Notes: generated by a model from the sequence alone, not told the origin. DNA of 64,000 nucleotides from Anarhynchus alexandrinus (GCA_008711295.1 VUYV01000036.1:909560-973559), one strand, 5' to 3'. Counted from the first letter of the stretch, positions 1-14,000 are shown. A program made the numbers and translations.

Positions 1-689
1 GCTTGTGCACCCAGAAAGAAACGAGACATGCAAAGGGCAAAGTCTGATGGATATCCCTGAAAAACAGCGGGCAGCATCTGTGGAAACTTCCTTACTGAGG
101 AGATGGGGGAGAAGAGGTAAAGCCAAATAAATATTTCTATTATGTGTTTAGAAAGAAGCAGGTTGGTATATTCAAGCAAACTGAGAGAAGTCATATTTTT
201 TTAGCTGCTAAAATAATCTGTATTAGACATTAAAAATCTGTATTAGACATAGGATTAAGTCTTGCTACATACTCAGGAGGCCTGGAAGGTCTACCTAGGA
301 GATAATTGGCCCACTCATCTTCATTTTGAGTACATCCGGGTGTACCAGGGAAATTCCCGAAGCCTTACAGAGTATTAGCATTAAGCCACTGTTAAAAAGG
401 CATAAAGATGAGCCTGGTAATTGTACGACATTTAGTCTGACATCAACCCAAGGTGAACTGATGAGACTGCTGACAACAGGATTGGACTGGTAGATGACAG
501 GAACAGAAACTAATGCTGCTCACTGTGATGAAGAGGAGAAAGGCATGAAGGTTTTTTTCTGCAGGGAGACCATTTGCCTGCACTCTATGTAGGCAGATAT
601 TTGGGTTTCTGTGAATCTTTTGGTTCAGTACCATACAACACCAGTGAAAACACTGTCGGTAAGTTGTATCAGAAAGTGTAAAAAACGCT
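1..689. other. Unique non-coding DNA with a short tandem duplication
   Basis: No recognisable gene. Positions 211-250 contain two adjacent near-identical 20-bp units ending in CTGTATTAGACAT, a small local duplication. The 443-967 frame on the minus strand is low-complexity and overlaps the LTR to the right; it resembles no protein family. The left part of the LTR at 690 may extend into this stretch, but I cannot align it there. Confidence 0.6.
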
Positions 690-1266
690 GGATGGGCAGA
701 GGAGGAGGGGAAAAGTGAGAAACAGCAGAGACGACACAAAGGTTGGAGGAGGAGTAAGAATGGAGCAGGGGGAGGAGGTATTCCAGGAGCTGGAGCAGAT
801 GTCCACCACATTGCTGAGGACCCGTGCTGGAGCAGGTTTATCCTGAAGAACTGCAGCCCATGGAGGACCCCACACTGCAGCAGGGGAAAAGCATGAAGAG
901 GAAGGAGCAGCAGAGAGGAGCTGTTTTGGATGGACCCCCAGGTCCCATTCCCCATCCTCCCATGCAACCTGGGAGGAGGAGGACGTAGAGGAGTTGAGAA
1001 CGCAGCTGAGCCTGGGAAAAGGGGGAGAAAAAAGGTATCATTTTAATGTTTGTCTGTGTCTGCCACTACCTGAACCTATTATAACTGCTAAGAAAATAAA
1101 ATGTTTTTCCCCAAATCAAGTCTGGTTTGCCTGTGATGATAACTGGCACATGAGCTCCCTGTCCTTACCTGGACACAAGACCTTTTTGAGCCCATTTTCT
1201 GAGGCGCGGGAGTGAGTTGAGCGGCTGGGTGGGAGTTTGGCTGTTTGTGAAGGTTAACCTGCCGCA
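690..1266 (+). mobile_element. Degraded avian endogenous-retrovirus LTR, 5' limit uncertain
   Basis: The sequence matches a bird LTR type known for an internal, variable run of units of the form 'ctgcagcccatggagga...ctggagcagg', seen here at about 770-890. It is followed by a purine-rich block (890-1035), an AATAAA poly(A) signal at 1095-1100, a CCCCAAATCAAGTCTG-like segment at 1110-1125, and a 3' terminus ending in CCGCA at 1266. Orientation is plus because the poly(A) signal precedes the CA-type terminus. No target-site duplication and no internal proviral sequence are visible, so this is a truncated or heavily decayed solo copy. The family assignment comes from recalled similarity to avian ERV LTRs, not from a search. 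The right end is well placed; the left end is a guess to within about 100 bp. Confidence 0.6.
1095..1100 (+). promoter_or_regulatory. AATAAA poly(A) signal inside the LTR
   Basis: A canonical hexamer sits about 170 bp before the LTR 3' end, where the R region of a retroviral LTR would carry it. Whether it still works is unknown. Confidence 0.45.
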
Positions 1267-4200
1267 CGCAGTTCACAGGAAGCAAAGAGCAAATGCATTA
1301 GCTAATTTTAAAAACAGGGTGATTAATAAAGCTAATAAATAAAGGGTTAGGAGGCCAATCATGGGGATATATCCTTGCTCCTCCCAGGAACTCCCAGCCA
1401 TAATTTCCAGCCTGATCTTGGATGCCATAAGTCAGGGGCCCGATGCCATCCCAGGCTACTCCAAAGACTGAAAATGAGTGCTACTGGCAGATTGATTTTT
1501 CCTTACAGGTATTTTTGCCCTTGTACGCGTCTACTAGTTCAAAAAACTCAAGCAGTTTCTCGCTGAAGTATTGATTTTTAATCTCGTTTGCCCTTCACGT
1601 TTTATTTAACTAAAGAGAAGGAGCTCGTGTAAGATTTTGCAACTGTTAGCGTGTGCTGGACTTACTGTAATCCATCCCCTGCGTATCTTAACTATAAACA
1701 CAGGGCTTTCCAGAGAGCTGCTGCTAAGTCTCCAGAGACCAATAAGGAGCTGAGCTATATTTTCCAAAAATATCCACTAGAGGGTACTCAATGACCTTCC
1801 AGCGAAGGCAGGTTTGCAATCCAGTGACTGGGAGAGGAAAGCCAAAAAGAAAATGTCACTGAGAGTTACATTGACAATAGAAGAGCACAATACAGGACCA
1901 GAAGGCACAGTAAGGAGGATTTTAGGGGAAGGAAATGTTGGACTAGCTTAAATCCAGCAGGAACATCTCTGTACCACAGCTCCAAGCTGCCAGATGGAAA
2001 CGGGACAACCGGAAATGGGGGTTTGGTGGCCCTTTGTCGAGGAGCAGAGAGGGGAATGTGATCCCGCATCGGGCCCGACTGCGGGATGGGAGTGCAGGCC
2101 TGGCGGGGAGCCCGATTCACACCCCCATGACAGCACGCTGCTGGGGTTTTTTTTTCCTTTTTTTCCCTGCTTTTGTTGTCCAACCTGCAAGGAGAGAAGC
2201 TTTGGGGGTGACCATGGTGCTAGCTGGTTTGACACAGCTGAGGTTTTCTGAAAAACATGCTTTCTTTTCCTACCGCTGGCCATTGGAAGAATTGATCTTA
2301 GAGACTGAGGTATAAAAAAAAATCTTGTAAAACCACAGTGATTGCTGTTCCACAGCGATTTATTTTTATTGTGCTAATCGCTCACGATCATTTTAACTGG
2401 GCAGCAAATGACTGTCCTTTGTAAGCAGGCTAGAAAATGAGATGACTTTACCATGCAGATAAGTCACAAAACACTCACAGTGTCTTTATAAACCAGGTGA
2501 ATCCCCTAGTCACAAATTTCTGCTCTTATTATTATTCCAGGCTTTTATTTCCCCATTAAATGCTGCAAAGGGCATGTAAAATGCTAGGCATGGTCTCAGA
2601 AAGGCTGGCCCTGCAAGGATCCGCCATTCATCTTTTGCTTTCTGCTTTCAAAAAATCAATAATAAGCATCTTATTTCAGGCTTGAAAGAGAAGATTTTTA
2701 CTATCCAGCAGGACGTCTGAGTTATTGACCTTGAACGCTAATCAGTATGTTTGAATGTTCTCACCAGCTTTAGAGCCGAGGCTAAAAAAAATCTAATTAA
2801 ATCAGCAGGGGGCACGATTTCTTCAAAATATCACAGGATTACCCAGCCGTGTGCCGGGTTTTCTTTCTATTACACAGTGCAGGGCTGCCCACGAATACTG
2901 TTTTTAAAGACCTAAAGCGTTGTTTTTTTCTCCCCAGTTAACCTGTTCAGCCCCTGAGCTGCCCCACAGGGAATCCTCAGGTGTTATTGACATAGTTTGG
3001 GGTCCTGCAAAGGGACCCTCCACTCCATCAGTGGGTCGGTCCTGCAGGGTGTCTGTCTCTTTAATCATCCTGGAGTCCTTCTTTCTTCTTTTCCTGGATG
3101 TCCCAATTTCTTGGGGGCAGCCCAAACCTCACCTTCTTTGCCATTCACCTGCGATATGCCAAAGAAGAAGTGCTGAATCACATCTGCCCATAGCTGTGGG
3201 TCACAGGCACTAAGCCCAAAGGTCCCGGTGGGCTTGCCTGCACCCCTGAAAACCTTTTTAGCAGTAAGCAAACAGGAGGGTGAAACCGAGACAAACATAG
3301 ACCAGTATGCAACATCTAGGAGAGCAGGTGCCACCTTTGGAGGCAGCAAGAAGAAAATCTGGAGGTTATTACACCAAAATAGGACTTGCCACACCAGAGG
3401 GGACCCTAGAAAAGACCAGAGAAAGGTCCACTCAGCTCAGTGCCCTGGCTCTGCCAGGAGACCATATGTCTGTAGGGAAGGTGTATAAAAAGAGGGGACA
3501 TTTAGGATATCCATTCCCTCCTTCCAGAAATCAGTCGGTAACATCGGGATTTCCTGAGGCTGGATCCAGTCGATGGTGCCTTATAGCCACCAGTGGCTTT
3601 AGTCATGGAAAGGCTGTAGTAGGGAGGCAAGCAAACATTTTGGGTCACCATCCTCCCAGCTGAGTCTCACTATGGTTTTCTATTTCATACCAGATTTTGA
3701 ATCTTGAGCTCAGGTCCTTGGTCCTGTTTTTTCCTCTGAAAGCTTATCTTTAAAGGTGAGGTACTCAAGCTGTCTGGCTTTACAAGCAAAAAAGACGGCT
3801 GAATTCCTGAAAAAAATTGACTCTTCCCATTTTTAATTAAAAAAACCCAATTAATAGCTATGAGTAACTTTAGGTGTGTGTTTTGTTTCCTTCACAGACA
3901 TACTCATGAAATGGCTTTACCTGTTCCCAGCATGTGTGCTACATCTCTGTCAGAGCCTCCTTTGAGGAATACACCGGTGGGGACGGTACCGGAGAGGGCT
4001 GGAACAGTGGCAAAAAACCCCAGTGCTGGTTATGAGCATGGATGAGGGATCACTGTAAGTACTTTCTTGAGGAAAGCTTTTAAACGCTAAAATGCTGTGA
4101 AGATCTTCCAGTGGCTTCTCTGGGAATTTTTTTTCCCCCATATTTAGCTTGTTTCCAATTGTGTCCCATTACAAATGCTCTGCTTAAATACACCCACAGA

Positions 4201-5703
4201 CTGGATTCAAAACTCAAGGACAAAGTAAAGATATAGTCAAGGGTGACTGTAGGTGAATAGATTTTTATCCACTTTTAGTTTGGGATAAACGCCAGCTGGG
4301 TGAACTTTCTTTACCAGTTACACCACCAACTGCTTTTCATTGTTTTCACCTGCAGAAGGGGCAGGACAAAAGCAACAAATGTGCAGAAGGTGGCCAGTGG
4401 GATGGTGTTCTGAGATGGAAAGCAGTCAGGTCTGAGTGCCCACAGCCGTACAGGCAGATGAGAAAAGAAGGGGAGATAACCTCCTTCGTTTTTAGTATAT
4501 CATCTTGGATATCTGATCCAAAGGCTCATGCCATTTTCATTACGAATTCTTATTCAAACTCCACCTTAGGTTCTTGGAAAGTTCATCTTCAGTCTTTGAT
4601 CACCAGAGAAGGGGATTTTCTCCTTGGCATCAATCATGGCACGTAGCTTTGGGGAATCAGACTGACTGTGCTTGTTTTGTCTTGCTGTAAAATTTGGCAA
4701 TGAAGACATAACTGAGTAAATCAAAGTTCAGAATACAGCATCACCCTAAATATGTGGTTCATCACGGTTTATAAAGCAACATGTTAGTTATTTTAATAAT
4801 TACACATTGTAATTTTGTTTAATCCAAAGGCCCTGCCTTCACTTCAGCACACTTATCTAGGTCTCTAATTAGGTCCCTTTGAGCCACTAGTAACCTTCCC
4901 TGTGCATCTCCCCCATCCTGGCTTTTTGATACCTTGGAAAATAAGGCAGGGCCAGTGAGAGGTCTGTTTGGGCTTCATTTCACAATGCTGAGTGAGAGTT
5001 TCTACTAATATGCCATCAGGAGGAGATCTGCGTGCTAAGGCAGACTTTCCAGAAGATGAAGTACTTCAGCTTTGCTGCTTCCCCAGTGAATATGCAGGTG
5101 TAGATTCAGGGCCACCCACCTTCTTCTGATCTTGGGGATAAATCATGCACTCTGAAGCAGGCGCATGTTACTATGACTGCCAGTTGCTAGAAAACCTTGG
5201 TGATGCGTTTAAAAAGAGCTATTAAATGTTGAGAACAAAATAAAATAAACAAACAACTGGTTTCCACTTGAGAAATATTTAATGAAAAGGTAGAGGTGGT
5301 AGGAGCCGGGCTGCAAAAAGCCAGTAATTCTTGTTCTCCCCAGTCCCCCCAACCAATGCACATGCAACTCTCATTCTGCACACACACGTGCCAAGGACAT
5401 CCTTGGTCTGGACATGTAGGTCTCTATGTAACCTGCCTGCAGTCAAGACGTGCAGACCAGGCAGAAGGTCTTATGCCTGCCCATAGCCCCTCGGTGACCT
5501 TGTTGTAGACATGTGTCAAAACCGTTGACTGGGTTGGATTGCTCAGTAACGTGGTGTGAGCCAACTGAAGAAGTAGTGGCCACAGGAAGAGTTAATGCTT
5601 CTATCACCCAACCTTGCCAACTTACTGTCTGGGTATTCCCAAGAGAGGGGAAAAAGAAGGGGACATACACAAATAAAAATTGACTTTGTAGCTTCATGGC
5701 TAA

Positions 5704-5740
5704 GGAGAGGCTAAGGCTTGGAGAGAGGCTAAGGCTTGCT
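5704..5740. repeat. Tandem duplication of an approximately 18-bp unit
   Basis: The unit GAGAGGCTAAGGCTTG occurs twice in direct succession, with related AAGGAGAGG words on both sides. This makes a small purine-rich minisatellite-like patch. Confidence 0.7.
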
Positions 5741-7049
5741 CCCCTCCTAAGGAGAGGAGCAGATGTTCCACCTTCACTCACCGTAAAATCAACCAAAGGA
5801 TATAACATAAGGAATAGTTAGGTGTCCTTGGTAGCTTCTGACACCAATCTTGTAGCCAGGGCATTGCAGTTTCTCCTCTGAGCTCGTTTCTACCAGTGCA
5901 CAATCTTGCCAAAGACTGCACAAGCAAAACCTTGCTGTCCCTTGTGATGGCAGCTGGCTGCTCTGCGTTGGTGTCTCTCTTAGCAGGCTGCTCAGGGGAT
6001 GACATACCTCTGCAAAGGTGGATGGTTGGTCAGTTTGTGATTTGCAGCCCTCCATGACACAGAACAAGTGTCAAAAGCCAAATTGCTCATTTGAGACTAA
6101 TAGAAAGCCTTCAGCTACCTCCACCTCGAGGTGTAAGTGCGAAGGGCTTTTCCCTGTATTCACTTGTTTGCTGACCCCTCTCTGGAGCCCACCAGTTTCA
6201 GCCTCATGTTCTTTAAGATGACGTGGCCAAAACGGGCTAAAACATTTTGAAATGCAGGACAACTACTGATTTGTTAACGGCATTTTCTCACTTCTCTATC
6301 CCAGTCCTTTCTGTGTTTTGCTGAGGGCACCTAGATCAGAGCCTGCTGTTGGACTATAGCCCCAAAGGTTGTCTAAGTCTTCTCCAAAATGGTCGGATTT
6401 AACTGAGATGTAACAAGGGGACAGGACAGCTCAACTTTTTTTCTTTTAAGGCATATTATCTCATACTGGCAGCAGCAGATTTCCTCTGTCATGTTGCTTC
6501 CTAGATGCCTTTTTTTTCCCCCCACTTTCTCATGGAGTTTCCCTAGTCCAGGGAAGACCAATTTAGCTTAAAAAAATGCTGTCCTCTGCAAATAGTTACC
6601 TCCTTGGGCTGTAATTTTAAGGTCTCTAAATGTGTTTTTAAATGGTTGCTAGGTTTGCTTTTTTCCAATCTCTCATTTCAGTGTCTGCTTGTACTAAGAG
6701 TTTGCTCTTTTTGATGTTTTGGGTGGGTTTGGTTTTCCCCTTGCAAAGACCTGAAGAAATCTCTTCTATGTAGCCCTCTGCTCTTTAGCCAAACATAGCT
6801 GATGTGTGTGTGTGGGTGGATGTATACACTCTTGAAAGTCTCTGTGACTTATATCACGTGAACCACTTCCCATTTTATTATTTATTTAGCAAAATTTAGT
6901 GGCATTATTTGGTTTTCAGCGTGTTGACGTGATTCCAGGTAAATGCTATGTACAAGATGATCATCATGTAAAATATTCGTGAATTTAGGGACCGGGAGAG
7001 AAAGTACACATCTATGTTTGCAAACCTGCCTGGTATCACTCTTTGGTAC

Positions 7050-7083
7050 AAATATATATATGTATATATACACACACATATAA
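7050..7083. repeat. AT-rich microsatellite passing into (CA)n
   Basis: Alternating TA dinucleotides, broken by one TG, run into a short CACACACA stretch. This is a simple repeat prone to slippage. Confidence 0.85.
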
Positions 7084-7499
7084 TTACACTGTATAACCCG
7101 GGTACCCTCCGAAAGAGGGATGATGCATCCAAGCTCTCCATGGGGAGCAGTGCTGCTGGAAGCAGCAGGGATTAACCAGGCTCCTTCCCATGCCATGTCC
7201 GTGCTTGTTGTGGAGACCACGCGCTGGCCCAGGCTCCAACAAGCTCACTGAGCTGGAGCAAACCCCAGACTTGCCACCACAGGCCTCCCACCTTTCTCAC
7301 ACCGCTTTGCAGGTGTCACCCCTGTCTGCCATTGCTGCAGCTGAGCCACCAGTTTGGCAGCTCAGGGCATGAGCTCTGGGAGCTGGAAACCAAAAGGAGA
7401 AGCAGCGCGGTGGGGAGGGCAATTTGGTGGGCTGAGTCTCACGGGGGCTCCTTTTGGTTTTAGAGCCCTGCAGGAGGACCACATCCCCTCAGATATATT

Positions 7500-8020
7500 T
7501 TGTCCCATTTTTAAAAACTGAAGCTGTTCAGCTGGCACTCAACTTATCATACGCACCCGTTGGGCTAAATTTCTGAAGCAAAACGAATGATATTACAGCA
7601 GAGATGGGTTTCTCGCTTTACTAGATTATGTCGTCATATTGATGTATGGACGCCCAGGAACGCATCTGTCTTGATTTACTCATTGCAAGTGGGCAATGCT
7701 CTCTTTGTTTTCCAACTTCTCAGCAATGCAGGCCATTAATTAGAATGTATGGCTCTCTCAAGTGCTATTTTAATTGCATTTCAATTCCAACTTAAAGGGC
7801 CGGCAAATAATAAAGCTGGGTATTATGTACACTTCGAAATGCTGAGAGACGTAGGGGGAGCAGACACCTCCTGCAATCAATTTGCTCTCCCACACTGCTC
7901 AATTCCTGAGCGTGCCATTTGTTTGATTAATGGATGTTATTTTTTTCTGTAAAAATCAACAATTTTAATATTGTTTTCCGTCAGAAACCATTTGTGCCTT
8001 GCTTGTGGATTAAGGAGAAA
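7500..8020. other. Possible conserved non-coding element (AT-rich, homeodomain-type motifs)
   Basis: This block has no repeat similarity and no long frame, but is dense in words typical of vertebrate developmental enhancers. These include CCATTAATTAGAATG at about 7733, TTTTAATTGCATTTCAATT at about 7769, and TTTGATTAATGG at about 7920. Base composition is more even and AT-rich than the GC-rich, pyrimidine-rich sequence that follows at 8100-8350. Conservation is inferred from composition and motifs only; no alignment was available. Confidence 0.3.
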
Positions 8021-11000
8021 GTTCTTTAGCATCTCTGCCACGTGCTGGTGAAATCATTAATCAGAGCAGCCTCTCCTGGCCTGGAGGGATGGAGCCGTAC
8101 CGGGCACACTGCACACGCGTGGCTTGGTCGCTCCGCCTGCTCGTTTGTGTCCATATTACTCCCTTGCCTGCCCTCCACCTCCTCCCAAAGAACCTCTCCT
8201 GGCCTTTTCTTCTCACCCTCCTTTCTCCCTTCACTTTTCCTCCTCCCACCCGTTTCAGCGGGTGGGCTGTGTGGAAAGTCAGTGTGCCCATCGAGGGCAG
8301 CCTGCGGTGCTGCAGGGTGGCTTGGCCGGCCAGAGGACGGCAAAGGCTCAGTGCCACATCAGCTACAGTAACGGGGTAGAGGTTCAGACCTCAGACTCTC
8401 AAACCTGGTAAGAAACCTTCGCTTTCACGTTCAACTCACTGGCATCAAACCCCATGTTGCCCATGGTCCTCCTGCCACCACCTCCTGCCCCATGGACCCC
8501 AGGACCCACCACGGAGGGGACATGTCTGCTGGGAGATGAGAAGCCCCACAGCTGAGTGGCAAGACCTGGATGTCACTGTCATCTCGTGTCCTCCTCCACA
8601 TGGATCTCCTGTCCAAGCAGCTTCTCTCTTTCCCTCTCAGCATTTATCAGCAGAGCTTTAAATTTTCGCTCCTCCGTCAATACTGTCTTATCAGGGTTTT
8701 GTCTTGATAGAGAGATTAACTAATTATGTTGTGGTCGAGCAGCTGCGTCCTGCTCCTGGACACCACTGACTCCATCAGAAACACCTCCTGTTGGCATTTC
8801 TTCCCACACACCACTTTTATTTCTTAGCAAGAAAATCAGAGAAAAATTGTAGGATTGAAAGCTCTTTTTAAAGTTCCTATTAATCTTCTTACTACAGGTG
8901 CTGAAAATATATATTTTTAAAATACAGGAAAAGCTTGCCAATAAGGAAGCCTACTTCTTGTATCCTGTAGCCAATGCTTCTCCAGCCTCACTTCTTTTGA
9001 CTTGGCCAGTGCAAAGCAGGTGGAGCCCGCCCTCAGCCCCAGCCCGTCCTGGGTTTCCCGGGCTGGGGCAAAGCCGTACTAGCTGCTTGCAGGAGTAGCA
9101 GAGGAAGGCTTGCCGAAAAGTTTCCCTTCTGCCGAGGAGGTGCTTTTGGTTTTGGGAGGTTCCTGGTCATTTCTGAGCTGTGTTGGAGACTTGACACATA
9201 ACCTGGGGCATGACACGGTGCCACTGGCATGAACATCAGTTGTATTTCAGCTCCAGCTTGCCTCTCTGAACTCAGTCCTCAGCCTCCATCTTCCCTCTTT
9301 CCAAAATGTCGCTAACAGTATTTCACAGCTTCATGAAGGGAAGGTGGTTCACAGTGAGTTTCAAGAGGCTGAAGGTTGTAGAGGATGCAGAGGCACATAC
9401 ATTTAAAGGAAGTTTCAAGGCAGTATATGGATATTTGCAGGAGCTGTACTTGTAACAGAAGTCACTGTTCCTTGCTCTGTATTCACACCTTCCCAAACAT
9501 ACCCGCTTATGTGTGCTGAGCATAGCGCACATGTCTGCCCATTGATTTCATGTTCATATATATGAAAATTAGGATTCCTATATCATCATTGTAGAGGAAA
9601 TGTTTTTCTTTATTAACTATTAGCCTCAGAGTGGCCCATTTGGATGCAGTTCACTTTGCACTCTCATAAATTTTATACCACTCCTAGGAATATATAGGCT
9701 AGTCCTGTGTTTAAGAGTGCAGCTGGTATCAAAAACGATGAGCAGATGAAGAGATACCATTGACTTTGACAAGAAGAATCTGTGTGACTCACATATATGA
9801 GCAGCTGAAATGGGCAGCACCTGATGCCTGTCATAACATCCCATTACTGAATGTCAGACATGGTTATCACATGCAAACGGTGAGGTTAACAGATTTCATT
9901 ACAAGATCCCTAAATTCTCACACTGGGACTTCTCATTTTCCATTTGAATCACAGACCTTTGAATCATTTTGGCATACCCGATTATTAATTTTTTAAAAAA
10001 TCCAGTTGCAACAGATACTTCTTTAACTTACATGGTATAATAGCTTTACTGCCTATTTCATCAGTGTTTTCATAATATTTGGTCCAGTCTGACACCTGTC
10101 TGTTACGTGGCAAAGCTTGTCCCCTTCACTGGAGGGAGCTTTCCTGACGTAGACAGTAGCAGACTTCTGATTTATTGAGATTTCCTCTACCTCTTTTTAT
10201 CAAGATGAGCAAGAGTCAGCTAATACAGAGAAGAGCATGTCTAGTACTTACTGGACAATCTGAATTTGTCTAGTATTCCTTTAAATATTTGAATCAGATA
10301 AGTGGAGGGGGGGGAAGCTTGGTCTCATTAATTGGTACACTGAAAAAGTTCATGGATAAGCTCCTGAGGGAAGAATTGCAGGATGTGGGTTATTTTCAGC
10401 AGCATTTGCCTGTCTATGCGGAACTGAAAATGCTTGTGATTTACAACAGTTGACAAATAAAAATTTGAGCAATTACTCGTAAGCCAAGGGAACCTCTCCT
10501 GTGCTGAATTACAAATCACGCTACATGGACAGGTCCAAGGGAGCAATTGCACTGGCTAATGAAAGTCCAAACAAGACTAATTACATAACAATGACACCAA
10601 ACACAACTTTTTATCTCCCCTCAGACCCACATCAATATGAGGAAGGGAAAATCTTGGAATGTCTAATTCATCATCAAGCATTTAAAATGTATTAAACACC
10701 CGGGAAGCCTTAAGAACTAAAAAACCTCTGCTACTTTGAACAAATTAAACTTGGCTCTGAATAAATGTTAATTTCCCTTTTGCGTGTTGCCTCTTAACTC
10801 AGTAACGTGTCATCCCAAGTCCTTTCCCAGTGCAGTGTGCCTGGGCAGGTTTGGTTGCATGAGTTAGATACTGATGTGGGGTACAGTTAAATTGCGTGAG
10901 CCAATACTAGATCTATGTACAGGCTTACCAAAAGCACATTTTAGGTTATTGATTCCCCGTAAGTTATCAGCTAACTTACTGAAGACACCAGCTATACTGC

Positions 11001-14000
11001 CTGCTAAGACGTCATTTGACAAAGTTTCCCTTGATGGCTCCTACCCTACCCTGTCTCCCAGTGCTCCCAGCCCTGTGTCATCTGCTTGGTTTTGCCTTCA
11101 CAGCTTTTGTGGACCCATCAAATGACCCTGATCTTGGTCTTAATGAACCTTTTTTAATGGATTACTCTTAACCAGATTGGTGCCTCAGCCTGGTTGACTA
11201 TGTGGCTCCAGACGCAGAAGTATCGGTGTGATTTTCCCTCCAGCTCTAAGTGCTGCTTATTATCTACTCTAACAATGATTATAGAGTGACCTATAGCATT
11301 TATAACTTCCAGAAATAAGTAAACAAATGCATAAATAGAATGCAATGGCCTCCACCCAAATGGCCATCTTGTGTAAATCTGCTTAGGTTTGCCTGATTTA
11401 CAACTTTTGAAAGCCCAGATCCTCTCTACCTCCCTGCACAGAGAGGACATGGAGGTAGCATCTGAAGAGCATTGTCTGTTATCTTAACACTCATAAATCA
11501 ATTAAGCTGATGAGAGTTATGCAGCAGAGCCTCCTATTGCTGCTGTACCTCTGCTCACTTACATATTTCATCCAGACAAGACCACCAGGAGATGAGGAAG
11601 TATCTTCACATAAAGAAGCACTGAAATTTTTAGAGGTAAGAGGTTGACTTACGAAAATGCACATTGGCACCCAAAGATGAAAGGTCACAAGAACACCTTG
11701 CATGCTGAACTGCCACTGAAATGAACCTATCCGCATCCAAGTATGTTGTCCAAAAACCACACAGGACATTTACAGTGGGAGTGACTGCAAACAGGCCAGG
11801 TCCCCAGCTGCAGCCATAGGAAGGCACAGAGAATGACTAGTTTAGAGTCAGTACACAAATTTTTGTTAGTAAATTAAAGAGGCCAGAGTTCATTTTCTAG
11901 CCTTGGGCTGAAGTGGCCTGGCAGAGTTCACAGAGGCCTAAATTCTCTAAGTCCCCTCTCGCTCTACCCACATTTAAACATGGTGGATAATCATGTGCCA
12001 GGCTCCAGTACCACATCTCCATCTTTTCACTCCAACAGGCATATCCGTTGAATAGCTGAGAGAAACAAATAATAAATTAATTACTGTGGCTGAAAGTAAG
12101 ATTGAAAATACAGTTAAGGTCCAAGTCACAAGGCAGGAATATTATAATCACCTTGATACATATAGAAATGTAAACCAGTTTGTTGGTGAAAAAACCTCCA
12201 ACACCCAGGCTCTAGAAAGAGTCCAGACCCTTTCTAAGGGTGCCTGGGCTGTCACCTGGGGTCCTGGTGGAGTGGCCCTGTGACACATTCTCATTTCCAC
12301 CTGCGCATCTGGGTTGGCCTTCACCGCTTCAGCCTCTCCCACAACGCCTGAGTGATCCTGGCCATCGGTTACAACCCACGAGAGTCCATGCCGGAGGTTT
12401 TCAGAGCTATAACTTGAAGCCTGATTTAGAGCAGCTCAAAAAAGGCTGTTTGGGATGCATCTGTAGAAAGGGGCAGCTTCTTCTGACCGAGGTCAGGATG
12501 GTGTCTGTTAGTGAATTGGAGAGCACCACAGGTCCCAGACGGCTCCCCATAGCCTTCACCCCACAGAGCCTATGGCAGGATGGGTTCACGGAGAGAAGTC
12601 ACCGCATACGGGAGTCTCTGGAAAATGCTCCCTCTTTCCCACAGGAGTGGTCTGGAAATGTACACACCTGCTCTCTTCCGCTTGCATTTCCACAAAGGCA
12701 ACAGCAAGCTCACATCAGCTTCAAAGTTAAGGGAGGGAGACCAGGAGACCCTTTTTTAATGCTGCAGTGCCGTATTTTACCTGTTTGTTTCTTTTGAACA
12801 CGCAGTTGCTCAGGCGCAGACTGCAGCCGTCAAAACAAGATCCTCCAGGAGCTCTCTGGAAATAGTGTCAAGGAACGGTGCTATTTCAAAACAATCGATT
12901 AGGTCTTAAGACAAGAGATAGCACTACCTATCTCTAGTCCCAAAAGTCCTTGAGAATCTCATTTCTTAAACTTCTAAAGCATGCTATGCTTGCTGGGCAG
13001 CGATAAAATAGACAACGAAACCACAGCTGAAATATTTGGACAGATGAGCTTCTATGAAGTACAGTTTTAATGACAGATGATGGAGGCTGGCAATAAGGTA
13101 TTCACGGATTTCAGCAAAGTACTAGATTTCTACTTAAACCCCAAGGATTTGTTATAAAGAAGTACTTGCAACCACCAATAGTGTCTTCAAAAATCTCTGT
13201 CATAGCCTGACTGCATGCATGGATATTTTATTAATGATGATGCGTGGTATCTTAGCGTTTAGGGACACCAGGCTCATGAGAGACATTGTACATATTAGAG
13301 AAAAGATCCCTGCCCCAAAGATTTTGGATGAACTGTGGGCACTGGGGACCCAAGGGTAATTGTGGGACAGTGTAAAGCAACGCAAAAGCAGAAGCCGTGT
13401 TCTGCAGTTGCATAAAAAAATTAAACTGTTGCTTTGGAGACATCTTGATACTGCAGTTGTGACTGTGAAATCAGGCTGAGGTTTTGGAAGAGAATAACAT
13501 GGTAGAAGGATGAGAGGATTTTGTGGGCTGCGGTTTATTTAGGTTATTATTTGAATTTTTTATTGCTCAGAACTTACCCCCTAAGCAATCTAATATCCCA
13601 TCGAATAATGGCCCACACACACTTATCTCAGCTCCACCAAATATTATGATTTAGAGAACAAAGACAACATCTTAAAGGGTATTTTGTTACTGTTGCTCTA
13701 ATGGATCTAAAAAAATAACATGAAAGAGGTTGGAGATGCTGCTTGCTAATATAATTCTGCAAGTTTACTTTAGCAACTGTACAAATCAGGTTAGTGGTGT
13801 AATTGCAAAAGCCAGCAAGTGTTGAGTCTGTGTTAAAACAACAGCAATATTTATTCAGAAAAAAAAAAACTAAAACACATTTTGTCAAGGTATTGATTAT
13901 GAAATGCATGTTGTTTTTATATAAACTATATTAAGGGAGAAATTTTGAAACACCTGGAAGGAAAAAAGCTGTGATTATCTCTAGTGGCAGCTAATGCATA

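Larger units (their letters stand above)
1267..7499. other. Unique non-coding DNA, no supported gene
   Basis: No interspersed repeat or protein-like frame was recognised. About 2325-2860 is AT-rich with ATTTATT, TTAAA and TAATTA-type words and resembles a conserved non-coding element. A segment at 3898-4054 is bounded by a good acceptor (polypyrimidine run then CACAG) and a GTAAGT donor, but has no convincing reading frame. An 18-bp tandem duplication lies at about 5704-5740, and an AT/CA microsatellite at 7050-7083. Confidence 0.6.

Noticed and set aside
443..1041. Overlapping minus-strand leucine/proline-rich frames
   Set aside because: They arise from the purine-rich body of the LTR read in reverse and are not genes.
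8026..8411. Five overlapping frames on both strands
   Set aside because: Stop codons are rare in a pyrimidine-rich tract, which opens several frames together.
12240..12797. 185-codon plus-strand frame, the longest outside LINE sequence
   Set aside because: No recognisable domain, mixed composition, no splice context at the ends, and an overlapping opposite-strand frame at 12407-12589. Length is within chance for GC-richer vertebrate DNA.
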